From NCBI GenBank assembly GCA_000499405.2, contig HG738138.1:20995753-21059752 (forward strand): a stretch of 64,000 bases of DNA, given 5' to 3'. Each line of letters opens with the position of its first letter. Position 1 is the first letter of the stretch. The notes under the pieces are model-generated. The model ran no database searches. It had not been told where the DNA came from and saw nothing but the letters and a program-made list of their open reading frames with translations. This document shows positions 23,601-35,487 of the stretch, piece by piece. The translations under genes were made by a program, and so were the position numbers. Source of the stretch: Onchocerca volvulus. Its lineage: Eukaryota; Nematoda; Chromadorea; Rhabditida; Onchocercidae.

Positions 23601-26600
23601 AATCAGTATTTAGCAGTGGAATAGTACTTAAAATTTTCTGGACATAATTCTATTACAAAAAGAGAACTTTTGAAGTTAAAGATAGTATGATATGATAAAC
23701 TTGGACTAATATTACTTGGACTGATTTAGTAGTAATAATAGTAAGGACGAAATTACTACTTAATACATAATATGTGTTTTCATTCTTTTTACACATCTCG
23801 ATTGATTCTGTGAGCAGTTATATGCTTGTCTCAAAGGCTAAGCTTGTCTAGGTTCAAATAAACCTAGAATGGTGAAATCTCGAACGGCTCATCATAAAAG
23901 GTATGTTCTTGATATTGATTATCCAATGTGGAACTAATACATGCATCAAAGCCCCATCTTTTGGATGCTTTGAAATTTCCGCAAAGTGGAAAGGATTAGC
24001 AAAAAGAATAGCTAAATTGATGGCTTGGTAAAACAGATGGTTAAAAAAGTACTTTGTGATAGCAATATTTAAAGCAACAAATAAACGAAAGCTGATGAGT
24101 TAGTAATAAGAGAAATTATGGTTGAAGGAAGAAGCAAGCAACTGCTACATTGAATGAAAGAAGTTCTTCTAATAGTAAGAAAATGAGAGAATGGATACAT
24201 TTTGCCTAAAATCAATCAGAATATCGGACCCGTTAATCGGTGACTCTGAATAGCTATGGCTGATCGCATGGTATTATACAGGCGATGGATCTATTAAGTG
24301 TCTGCCTTATCAACGTTCGATGGTATTTGTTAACTATTTCCAGAATATTCGATTCGTATCGTCTGCTCTTGTCATCTGTATTCTAATTCTATTTTCCTTT
24401 GAGGAATTGGATAGAGATTTTCTACTACGACTACCAAATTCTAAACTTCAGAAATGTCAATCGTTTAATTTGCTAAACATAGCTTTTTGAAGTAACAGCT
24501 TTTCTGCACAATTAATAGTGGAAGAATATCTCACTTGTTGAACGTTTTCAACATAGCGTTGAGAACAAAATGCGATATGGCAACTCCTTTTCGCGGTCCA
24601 CTTGTTCCTGTTGAATAGGGCAAGAAGATAATGTCCTCTTCGGGAGTCATTTCTGGATATGTTGAAGAACAACGGGCTGCTGTCAAGGCCAAGTCATTCA
24701 AGATTGGAAATCCCTTTGATATCTGACGATTACCAGTGCAAATTATCTGAAGTAAAATTTTATGCTCCACATGTCTAAATCGAATTCAATATAAAGAATA
24801 TCTCTGATACATTAAACTAAAAAAATATTTAGAAAAATAAATTATTGTGGATTATATTTCAAGATATTGTGTTTGTTTATTGTTGCCGATATATTTTAAT
24901 GATGAACTTGTGGAAATGGTTGTATCTATTAAAAATTCAAATAATACTAAATTTTTGAAAATATCTGATGAAGAGTTAATCAAATTTATCACAAATTTTT
25001 TTTGAGAAAATTTTTTTCGTACTCTGTAATCAATGCTGAGTTCGTTAAACACCGCTGATACGTTGTCCAATGCATACGGTATGACGAAAGCGAATCTCGA
25101 CGTCGAATCCATTATTTGCCAGCGCATTTCGTCTGTAAATTAAAAAGTTATTTAGATATGCAAAGTTTGTTTTCTACAAAAGTAATCACAGTTTCAGTTA
25201 GTGAATTTTCATCATTATGAACAGGCTCACAAATATTCTTGCTAATCAAATAAGATATAATAAGCAATGTGTTTTTAAAAAGAAATAAGTTTGTTTTATT
25301 CTTGAAGTTTAGAAATCTGCACATCAGTATTCAGTGAACTTGTTGAAAACATTTTCTGCATTCTACCCTTGCAAAGTATATTCACGGAAAAAAAAAAATT
25401 ACAGAAATGATTGAAGAAGAAACAGTTATTTGTCGAAAGTCAAGTTGAATATTACGAATGAAGCAAAATTTCGTAGCTCAATTCACTTTTGAATTTGGTA
25501 GATGTTGTCGCAGAAACAATTTGGACTTTTTCTGTCAGTCAGTATGGGCTGTAAGAGTTGAAGTTTTTGATGAACTGCATCACTAATTTACTTAGCATAC
25601 TTCTCAGATGTTATACTTCGTGGGAATTTAAAAAGCTGAAGTGAATAGTCTATCAAAATACCTCTAAAACAATGATTTTTTTTATTATTGATAAATTTTT
25701 GAGGCAGCTATTTGTCGAAGCCTTGTTACCTTTCCAATTGCTTCAAATTCCTAGCGATCATACTATGTTTTCAGGTTCCGCGGGAACTTCTTATGAAGTT
25801 ATAACAGGATCAACTTCTCCATTACTTTCAACAGGCACTGCCAATTTTTAATGACCGATCACTATCTTCATCTTCAGGGTTCTGAACTCCTCCTGGATCG
25901 AATGGATTATTGATGTTGTGAGTTTTTGTCATTGCTTTATGATCCATTTTGACTCCAATAACAAATCAATCAAATTTCTTTTTTGTCTATTATCGGTCCA
26001 TAATCCATATAAATAAAAATGTAAATGCTCCCTGTGTCTCTTCACAAAACGTTACAAGTTCTTCACCGATTGCTTTAAAATTTTGAACAAGGTTGCATTC
26101 GAATAGGTGCGTGTTTCTAATGAATATACCTACTTTTTTTTTCCTACTTTTCACATCTGTGACGTAGTTTCAGAAGGACGATAAACATGTTTACCGACAA
26201 AACGCTTCAAACCATAGGTAAACGAAAAGATGGACGAGCAACAGCACTGGTCGACAGTTCAAAGCGACACATCGAGCAGTATTCTTCTTTACTAGCCATA
26301 GAGAAATTTTTCTGATAAGAGAATATCCAGACAAATTGTTTATTACGAAGATTCACTCTTTCATCAATTAGTAAAACTTTTTTCAGCAGGAATCATCTCA
26401 TTTTTTCTCAATGATACAAAAAACCTCCTCATACCTGTTGCTGACCCAGCCGAATCACAATAACAAGCACCAGTCTCCAATCCAACCAGTCTACAAACTA
26501 AATTACGAATAATCAGATTTGTTCCCCAATCCAGACATGCGCGTCTTCGCTTTTCTTTTCTCTACTGAACGAGATTGAGCCATAGCAGCGCGTGTATATA

Positions 26601-28055
26601 AAGAGTGCACAAAAACATGAGCATATTCGAATGCAACGTTGTTCAAAGTTTGAAAGCAATCGGTGAGAACTTTCGGAAATTTCAGATTTTGAACAAACGA
26701 ACATTTACATTCTTACTTACATAGAAAAAAAAACCATTTTACAATTTCAGATAAAGATAAAGATGTAAATATTCTCTATTCAAGGTCTAAAATCTTCAAA
26801 AATTCTTTACCAATTGCTTTGAAAATTTGAAACAACATTTCATTCGAATAGGCGTATTTTCTTATACAGATATACCTTTTTTTTTTTACCTGTCACAAGT
26901 GTGACAGGTAAAAGTAAGTGAGCGGATTTTTATTTACATAGATTAGCTGGATGACAACGCGGAGCATGGCCCGGTGCAGCTAGTAAGTAATAAATTAGTA
27001 AAAAGAAAACATAAAGAAATAATAATAAAATGACATGTAATATAACTTTTCTTTGATCTATGCAAATAGAAAATTCAAAAACTATCATTATTTTTGTACC
27101 GCCCTTTGAATTACGTATCAGCGATTGAGCATTATTTTTGGAAAACAAAATAGAATTTCAAAAAAAGAAAACAAATAAAAGTGAAGAATCAAATGAACCT
27201 TTTGAAAAACTTGGATGCAATGGACAAACTATTCCACCAGCAAGCGATATTCCCAAAAACAGCCATACGAATTCTGGACAGTTTGGCACGCATAGAATTA
27301 TTGGCTAAAATATCAAAGACAAACAAATTTTAAATTTTTACACAAATTCCTTTAATATTTAAAACTCATTTTATTTTAAGAATAGTTATTTTGTAAGAAA
27401 ATGAAAGGAAATAAACTATGCAGAAGAGAATAAACATTTCACTTATGTATTGAGTATCGCACAGAAGTAAGTCGCATATTTAGTGTTTTCTTAGAAGCCT
27501 ACGAAAGCATTCGATTCAGCGAAAGGTGTAAACAAAATAATGATAAACTGATTAGATAAGCTTTTCGAAAAATAAAAAAGTTAAAATAGAAAATAGTAAA
27601 AAATTAATTTACTAAGAGAAAAAGTCAAAAGCAGTTTTATGCTTTTTGTACGAATCATTTTCTTTCTGTGATCTTAATTACTTTGAACAGAAACTTTTTT
27701 TTGAATTGAAAAAAGGCAGATTTTTATACTTCCTTGAAATTTTAGTCGATTGCATTAATGGATGTTTTAAAAAAAATTTTACCTCGCCTTTTTCTATTCC
27801 CATTGCAACTAATGAATTTGCGATGTATTTTGTTTTGAGTAGGATATCCTCAAACGTAAACGTTTCATCGGTATCATTATTTATCTAAAATATGATTATT
27901 AGACTATTTTTTTTAGGAAAATTTCACAAATTATGGTAGAAAAATCTGGTTACCAAAGCCACTTCGCTTCCATATCGTCGCATTTCGGAAAAAATCATTT
28001 CATGAAAAGGTATACAGGGAGTATTAACATCTGTGAGCTCGGATTTTATCGGCAT
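20674..28055 (-). CDS. AMP-binding acyl-CoA synthetase / 4-coumarate-CoA ligase-like enzyme
   Basis: ANL-superfamily enzymes adenylate a carboxylic acid with ATP and pass it to CoA. Exons in transcript order: 28055-27954, 27884-27783, 27304-27199, 25132-25023, 24746-24535, 23357-23189, 22918-22744, 22580-22480, 22250-22106, 21782-21700, 21376-21211, 20792-20674. The phases close exactly to 529 aa, the usual length. Motifs in order: VPNCPEFVWLFLGISLAGG; P-loop A3 YSTGTSGPRKG (usual form SGTTGxPKG); FLSP-like core FVSPTTL; A5 YEMTE (usual YGxTE); A7/A8 DIGFYDKDGNVFLVDREKQM and IKVDGFQVTPQELE; A10 LPRSPGGKILWR with the catalytic Lys. The end NRYT is not a peroxisomal PTS1, and there is no signal peptide or membrane segment. 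Substrate cannot be told from sequence. Introns are large, and the one after the P-loop exon carries a dispersed repeat. Confidence 0.93.
23358..24534 (-). other. Intron 5 of the acyl-CoA synthetase-like gene, repeat-bearing
   Basis: Holds one copy of the 225-bp identical repeat (23981-24205), a CCTGATGAAG-type motif (near 23530-23592) and a 7-bp-arm hairpin at 23848-23867. No coding exon is needed to join the flanking exons in phase. Confidence 0.7.
23981..24205 (+). repeat. Dispersed 225-bp repeat, copy 1
   Basis: Begins GCAAAGTGGAAAGG and ends GGATACATTTTGC. By my base-by-base comparison it is identical over its full length to the reverse complement of 50900-51124. It lies within intron 5 of the ligase gene. 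I see no long ORF or protein motif in it. Weak similarity (GCTTTGAAATTT) continues just outside the left edge. Confidence 0.9.
26055..26165 (+). repeat. Diverged sister copy of the 26795-26910 repeat
   Basis: Shares, in the same order, the blocks ACCGATTGCTTTAAAATTT / ACCAATTGCTTTGAAAATTT, ATTCGAATAGG, ATATACCT and a degenerate TCAC...GTGA hairpin with the copy about 740 bases downstream. It lacks the GC-rich CTAG terminus. Confidence 0.55.
26795..26983 (+). mobile_element. Remnant with Helitron-like 3' end
   Basis: A block shared in diverged form with 26055-26165 is followed by a perfect 13-bp-arm hairpin (26884-26913), an AT-rich stretch, then a GC-rich tail CAACGCGGAGCATGGCC and CTAG immediately before T. 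A GC-rich subterminal segment, a final CTAG and a T at the insertion point are the known marks of Helitron 3' ends. No Rep/helicase coding sequence is present, so at most this is a short non-autonomous remnant. Confidence 0.45.
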
Positions 28056-28061
28056 TTTAAA

Positions 28062-28067
28062 CTATAA
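28062..28067 (-). promoter_or_regulatory. Probable trans-splice acceptor of the acyl-CoA synthetase-like gene
   Basis: The minus strand reads GTTTTATAG six bases before the ATG (which reads MPIKSELTD). An acceptor this close to a start, with no upstream coding exon seen, fits spliced-leader addition. Confidence 0.45.
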
Positions 28068-28516
28068 AACAGCAGATGAATTTAAACTTTTCAAGAAATG
28101 ACAGCTTTTAACAAATAATCGCAGTCGCCCTTAAGATCGAAAATTTATTTGAAATATAACAACCTCCAGAAATATCAATGATAGTTGACATTTTTAACTT
28201 AGTGCAACTGCATAATTTTAATTATCGTAAATTAAAAATTGTTCATTCCCTTAAAATGATTTGAAATTTTTAATTGAATCAAGTTCAACATTTTCGAAAT
28301 GGGCTAGTCAACTAGTGGCATTATAAAAATGTTGAAAAGAGGTCATATTGCTATAATGAATCAAATGATCTGAAATGTTATAATTTTTAAACTAAGCAAA
28401 ATCTGAGATCACACTATATAAACACTTCTAGTTGGATACTCTCACGACTAGCCTCAATACATTGATTTCCTATACTGAAAACAGAAATTGAAATTCGAAA
28501 TTTGCTTTTTTCTTTC

Positions 28517-28547
<31 letters not shown>

Positions 28548-30362
28548 CTAAAGAGTAAGCGAACGAAGTGAAGTAAAGAATGAATGGCAGAAGTGTGCTC
28601 TGAAAAGCTGTCAAAAAGTTTTTGAGTGCGTACATCTATACACATATGTTTGTGAGTGCCACTGCATCATATCACAGTGTAAATTTATTGTTCCCAACTT
28701 GATGATCACAAACTTACTTTATGAAGAGCAGCCTGGCTGGCTGTATATCCCATAGCTTTTCATCAACTTATTTGACTGTCTCACCACATCACTATAACGC
28801 ATAGAGTGAACTTTTTTGAAACTTCATTGATTGCTTAAAAGCAAACTTTATCAGATTTGTCAATTATCACAAATATACTAGACTTGCTTGTTTTGATTTC
28901 TTTGTGCATTGCATAATTATAATCTCATAAATTCTTTCGAAATAATTATAGAAGAAAAATGCAGAGTTATAATTCGGAGTTTCAAAACACCAGCAAATTT
29001 AAGTCAAAAATTGAAATTCAAATACAGATTGCATTTCGGATATCTAATTCCAAAATATACTGCCTTCCCTTCAACGCTTAGTTTTTTTTTCTTGTCTTTT
29101 TTTTTTTTTTTTGCAATAGATCTAGCATTAAAATAACGAAATAATTTTGTTCGACACATAAAAAATATTTTCGAAATTTTTGAAAGCTTCAAAAAGAAAA
29201 AGCCTTTGGAAGAGCCTCTGGCTATCAATAAGAAGGCTCGATGTTAATTTTGCATCGGTATTTAGAAAATTATTGAAAAAATATTGTTTGTCAATCACTC
29301 ATTTAGAATTTATTATTAAATAATCTAAAATAGAAATTCCTCTATAAGAAGATTTCAGTCGGTTATAGTTTCATTATTCCTGAGTCATTACTCGGTCCAC
29401 GATAAGAATTTCATACGTTTTGAAGACTTACTGAAGACGAAGTAAAGCAAAAGTAATCGATGATACCAAAATAAAACTTGACTGGTGATTTCAAAAATAA
29501 TGACACAAATAAGTTGAAATTTCCTCATCTACCAATGATATTACGTTGGAGTTCACTAACACTAATTAAAAACATGATATAGGCGAGTGACTTGTGGCCA
29601 AGAAATCTTTTTTGCTTCCCAACAATGCATATATTGTTAGTGATATACAAAGACACTGTAATGTACTTGATCAGCAAATTAGATTGGTTTAGTGAAATTC
29701 GAATATTAAAAAGAATTGAAAATGGTGCAGCTTTCCAGAACAAAATAAAGCCGATATAGGAAAGCATTTCATCTTTCTTTGATTATTTTTTTGTTGCTGA
29801 GAGTAATATATCATTTTGCGGGATCATTTATAATGGCATTCCTTCTTTCACAGGAATAGGAAAGCCTGCTGGATAAAAGTAATAACGATATGCGAAATAA
29901 ATCTCGCAACAATTGGCAATGCAAAAAGATTTACTTGCTGTCTTTGCAAAGCAATAAATAATTTAAAGCAATTTTTCCTCATGATCTATAGGCTTAATGC
30001 AGCAAATTTTAGCAAAATTTCTCAAAAATACCCTGTTTATTTCTCGAATGAAAAATGTTCATCGATCATTGCTTCCACAAGAAAATATTAAACAATTTCA
30101 TAGCATCGACTTATGCTTTTATTATTAGCAATGAAATATATAATGTGCGATGGTTTGTTTCAAGAGATTCTGACATGCAAATCGATCGTCTCTCTTTGGT
30201 ATATGAACGAGAGGTTAATCGAACAGTCCAAGTAACTGATTCGCTCTGCAGTTTTCTTCAGGATAGTTGGAGTACGTAATGAAGCTGCTATACTCGTAAA
30301 GCGAAGTTGTGGGACAGAATGTCTTCAACCTGTTCTCAAACTTTTAATAAGTATGACGTTTC

Positions 30363-30440
30363 GCTTGATTGAATGAAACGTAGACATTGAATTGGTGCTC
30401 CGAGAGGACCATTTTTAGTAAGCAGAACTGGCGCGCTGTG
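30363..30440 (+). repeat. Dispersed 78-bp repeat, copy A
   Basis: Matches 53477-53554 in the same orientation at roughly three quarters of positions. The best blocks are CGTAGACATTG and a 20-base stretch ending AGAACTGGCGCGCTGTG. Its GC content stands out from the surroundings. Confidence 0.7.
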
Positions 30441-31798
30441 GTATGAACCCAACGTTAAGCTGAAGTATTTGATATTTTGAGATGAGATATTGCAGCGCAA
30501 TATTCAGCCAGATCCCTGGACAACGAGTGCTACTCTCCATGTTGAACTTCAGCGATAACAAGGGATTATGTTTTTTTAATTTAATTTAGCAAAAATGGAA
30601 CTACTCGTAATAACAGATGAAAAAAAGATATCCTTCTCATCTCTTTTTATTTGCTGATTTTCCTAGATTGGAATGACTTACGTAAATTAAAAAATTTAAT
30701 CTTTTTTGTTTTTTATGAATTACAAATTCGTCAGTCGATTGATACATGTTCATATATTAAACCATTCTTGTTCAAATCTCTTTCTTTAGCATTTTGTTTA
30801 ATTTGTTTGAAAAGAAGCAATTATTTATTTCAAGGAATGAAAACAAGCAAGTTAATATGACACAAATCGGTGATAGTCTAAACTATTTCATACTCAACCT
30901 CACATACAGAAATGGAAAATAAAATTCTGAAAGATCGAGACCAAAGAAGAAAATATGAGGGATAGAGAATGGGCATAGAAGAAAAATCGCGAAATGTTTG
31001 CAGTTGTTTTATTTAAATTGCAACCGAAAATAAAGTGTGCAGCATGGCAAAGTACAACAAGGAAAAATGCCTGAGGTGCTTCTCTGTCGATAAAAAAATG
31101 GGATTTTCTCTCGAAGATAAGAATGAAATATTTAAAAAAAAAAAAAAGAAGAAAATGCAGCGGATGCACGGGCTTTTTACCAGTAAACAAATCCGCAATT
31201 CTTCACTGCCAGTTTGAGAGTTGTTGGCAAACTCGCTAACTTTCACATGCGATTCTGGCGTAACTGTTCAAATGCATCATCAATCGTTTATATTTGCTAA
31301 AAAAAAATGACCTTTGCACCACAGTGTAATCTGCAGCCACAACCAAATTCGATTCATGCAATTATTCTTGCTGTGAAAGCAAGTTATTCGTGTCAAAGTT
31401 GAAGGATTGATTTTTTTGGAGACAAAATACTGAAATTCAAATGAAATGATTCTGATACTTTTACCATTCTAGGATTATTCTTTAATTTTTTCCCAAGTTT
31501 CATCGTAGCGTTCATTTTAAGCTTTCAGAAACAAAGCATTGTTTCAACAGCACAAGGAACAAATAAATGCGTGACATATTCTAAAATTAATGAAGTTTAT
31601 CAACAATCGATCGATTCTTAGTTTTAAATAGAACAAACCAAAAATCAAAATCGATATATTCAATTCAATTAAACTAACAACCAATGTTAAAGTAATTATT
31701 TCATTCAAATTAAGTATAGCTTTATTTAAACAAAAAGAAACGAGATTTCCAGAAATTTTTAGTGTAGACATTTTGAACAGAAGTTTTTAGAAGAATTT

Positions 31799-31922
31799 AA
31801 TGAGAAAAAAATAAAAACTCATCAATTATTTGAAGATGTGTAAGAGTATTAAATATCAATTTTTGTGTTTAATACTCTTACACATCTTCAAATGATTAAT
31901 GAGTTTTTACTTTTTTTTCATT
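31799..31922. repeat. Foldback (inverted repeat), 55-bp arms
   Basis: Arms 31799-31853 and 31868-31922 are reverse complements with about four mismatches, separated by a 14-base loop. Central arm block: TTTGAAGATGTGTAAGAG. No terminal duplication is obvious. It could be a MITE-like foldback or encode a long RNA hairpin. Confidence 0.9.
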
Positions 31923-34710
31923 ACATTCAGTTTTCACCTAAATTAAGCATAATACTTTTACCTTAGCAAAAAGAAGTAAATTTTAATGCCGGTGAGGAGT
32001 CTCGACACATATTTCTGTTTGTATTATCAATGAAAATACCTATATGCACGTGATTATAGAAAATTTGATTGGCAACTCCAATCATCCGAATAGTGATTGA
32101 ACTCTTTCATATTTAAGAATTTCCTAATGATTATTTTTTTGGTTTTCATTTTAAAATGGAAATTAATTTTTCTTTTCAATTTCGGAATAAGCTTCAAATC
32201 ATGCTGCTGTTAAAATTATTATTTCTGCTTTTATTCTTGTCACACTAATTCAGGTAATTAAATACTTTCATGGATGAAAATACGAATTAATGTACGAACC
32301 CCAACAAGAACTTGTGATTTCGTAAATCGAAGAGAGGTTGTGAAATTATTCAGTCATAAAGACCAAACAGTACGAGTTTTTTATAGCCAAGTACTGCGAG
32401 ACTGAACTAATCGATGGATGTTCGCCAAGAGATCAACGTGAAGTGGAATTGGATATCGTGAATAATGATCATAATCATTTTGTTTACAACACCTAAGGAA
32501 CTTGAGATATAATTAAATCGAAATTTAATATATAGAATAGAAGACAAAAAAGAACACATGAAAATGAATGGTTCAACAAATGGCCCAAACTTCAAACTAG
32601 CGTACTCTCAGTATTCTCGTATTCCTTCAAGATGAAATTCCACTGTTTCGTTCTTCCTGGAATCAAATTTGAAGTTTACAAAATGAAACTTGCAAATAGA
32701 TTTACTATTATGGATATTCTTACTAGTAGTTTATGGAGCATTTCTTAATAAAGTAATAAAAATTTTGAAGGAAGCTTAAATAAGCTTTCTTTCTTATGAT
32801 GAATAATTTCTTCCCAGATTCTTATAAGAGCAACTGCTATCAATGAAATATCTTCTTACTACTTTAAAGTACAATATTTATTTTTGATAGATGGATGAAT
32901 GATTTCAGCGAGACTTTTATTTGCATTAGCAAGAAATGGTAAAGTCAAGAGATATCGCATTTTTTCGTCCAAGTAGTTTTGAAGTACACACAGTAAAACA
33001 AGTTCTTGCTTCTATTGAATTTGATGTTTGCAGGAGTATGCTCTAGGGAGAATATCGAAGAAACGAAAAAAAAGAAGCGTAAGATGAGTATTCTCAACTG
33101 AAATCTATTGAGACAACAAATTTGCAAGCACTGTTGGACAAAAATGAGGACGACAATTTGCGCCAAATCCGGTCTTTTTAACTTTCGACTACCTCCTTCT
33201 CAGTAAATTTTAGCCAACTTTCATGTCCATCTCCATTAGCTTAGTGCTTGCTCATTTGAATGATTTATTTTGCCGATGTTAAGCTTTTGTCTCATGATTG
33301 ACTTTACATTTTAATTAACTTAGTTAGTCGCAATTCGGGTTATGTCAATATATAAATGTTGTTTTTTAAAAAAAATATAATTACTGCAGTAGAAAGTCTT
33401 AAGAGATTTCAGTTTCGAAAAATTTTTTCGATGCTTTTAAAAATTATTATTCTATTAATTGATAAAATTAGTGATATTTGACCCATTTCAAATTAAAAAA
33501 TGAAAAGTTTTTTCTTTTTTTTTTTTGTTGGTGGTCAATGTTGTTCGTTACTAAAATGAAAACCGATTGGCCATGCTGCCCGGAATATGAATACCAAAAT
33601 AAAAGTAATAATACTGGGCATGATCTTCAACGATTTCCGAAGGAAAAATGCTAAATCTTATATTTATCCTGTGATTGATTCAAATTTCAAGTTCTCTGAT
33701 CTGTCTAAACCATAATTATTTGATCTCAACAATGTCTTTTTGACTTACCAAAAACTTTCAAAAAAATTTTTGAAGGAGCTATATCTGAAATTAACTAGCA
33801 TTTCAATACTGCGCTGAAAATTCCGGATGAATATCGAGTTATGACGTGGAAATTACAACACTTTTTTCGATTCTAGCCAAAATTTTAAGATACAGAGAAA
33901 CCGATAAGATATGAGAGAATTTGAAATTTGTATCTTCATTTGAATTTAAATTTGATTAATATGGGAATGCGAAACAATTCAACTTGTTTGATCTGTGACT
34001 GGCAAAATGCTTTTTAGTCTTGCAAATACACACCATTTTGCTGATATGACATTTTGTTGACACAAACTTCTATTTTACTTTAGAAGTTACGAAAAAATCT
34101 ACTTAAAATTTGTTTGCTGTATTTTTAGAAAAAGTGACCGGCAAATTGACAAAAATACAAAATCACATTACAGTGTTAATTTTTTTTTTAGTTATTTTTG
34201 TTCTACAATCTTCATATAATCCTAAATCTCTACAGTAAATATTTGTTTAAACTTCATATTATTTTTAGAAAATGGAAATTTCAACTCTTTAGTTTTACAC
34301 TCCTGCAAAACGAAGACACTGAAAGGAATGGTTACATCGCAAAAATTGCTGCTGCCAATCATCATTGGTCACTTCCAATTGATTATTATATGTTGTAAAT
34401 TACCTCCTAACAACAAAAATTCAGAGTGTTTTCAAAATTCAGGAGAAAATGTTAGCTTTGTTTATTGCAATCTATATGAGAGTATAAATGAATTTGCATA
34501 TTAAGTTATGGATTGTTTTCTTTCAAAAATCCTTCATTGATTAAATATGCCGGTAGCATCAATTAGCTATTACTTTTATTATCATATCAGCGTTATTTAA
34601 CTTCATTATTTAACAAAAATTTGATCTCTGGGTAACGAAAGAAACTTTTCTTTTAACAATTTTTCAGCATTATAAAATTTATATTTCAGATTCAAAATAA
34701 ATTTTTTCAG

Positions 34711-35442
34711 ACTCGTGATAATGTTGAAACAAGAAATAAAATAATAAAACAACGAAGTGTAACAATGTCAGAACAGTTTTCGTTCTCATTTAATCCTGCG
34801 AGCCAGATCCGCGGTTAATTTTTAGTTTCTTTGCAAATGATTATTAATTTCACAAACTCTGTTCCTTAATATTTATTTGTCACAATTTAGGCAAATTTAA
34901 GAACTATTTAAAGAATATTTATACAAAAATAGATTTTTTTAGGTGCCAGAGCATGTAATTTACCCCAACAAATAGGTACTGGCCCATATCGTATACCGCG
35001 ATGGTACTATAATTCAGTTAGAATGCGATGCGAACTGTTTTTCTGGTCTGGTTGCTGTGCAAACGGAAACAATTTTCCATCAGTTCATAACTGCCAAAAA
35101 CTATGTGAAGGTTTCTGTGTTCAGTTTCTTTTTTGCTGTTTTAAATTTCAATTTTCCATTACAATCTTTTTCGAAAGGAATGTTATAGCACAGTTGCCTG
35201 ACTGGTACAGAAATCTTAACACAAATTTGCCAAATGTCGCACAAATCTTTCTTTACTTCATATTTATTTAACTGAAATATAATATTCCGTCACCATCGCT
35301 GTGATTTTTTTGGAATTTATTTATAGCATATATTTTGGACATATTTCTTTCTCTAGCTAAGAAGAGAGAAAAGTTTTGGTTTTAACTTAAAAATTAATAA
35401 TTGACTTGGTCAAATTAGAAAAATTACACTTTATCCATTGCA

Positions 35443-35487
<45 letters not shown>

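Larger units (their letters stand above)
25133..27198 (-). other. Intron 3 of the acyl-CoA synthetase-like gene
   Basis: A 2-kb intron holding two related non-coding repeat copies (about 26055-26165 and 26795-26983), the second with a strong hairpin and a Helitron-like 3' terminus. The short minus ORFs at 26513-26704 and 26930-27148 do not join the gene and have no motif. Confidence 0.65.
28080..34700. other. Intergenic region between divergent genes
   Basis: About 6.6 kb separating the minus-strand ligase and the plus-strand Kunitz gene; promoters of both should lie here. I find no supported gene. It contains long T/A runs (28514-28543, 29088-29112, 31132-31147), one copy of a 78-bp dispersed repeat, a 55-bp-arm foldback and a 30-codon leader-like ORF at 32156-32248. 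The missing signal-peptide exon of the Kunitz gene may be hidden in the right-hand part. Confidence 0.55.

Noticed and set aside
23848..23867. tRNA-like GGTTCAAAT box
   Set aside because: It is the loop of a short hairpin (CTAGGTT/AACCTAG). No A box, acceptor stem or anticodon arm fits around it.
24457..24672. 71-codon minus frame overlapping the P-loop exon of the ligase
   Set aside because: Another frame of the same strand; the real frame contains YSTGTSGPRKG and joins its neighbours in phase.
28454..29228. Frames with KKKKKK or FFFFFF stretches
   Set aside because: Produced by homopolymer T runs near 28514-28543 and 29088-29112; no family features.
30900..31246. Overlapping frames of 60-96 codons on both strands
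   Set aside because: They depend on a long A/T run (31132-31147) that yields Phe or Lys stretches, overlap each other on opposite strands, and show no motif.
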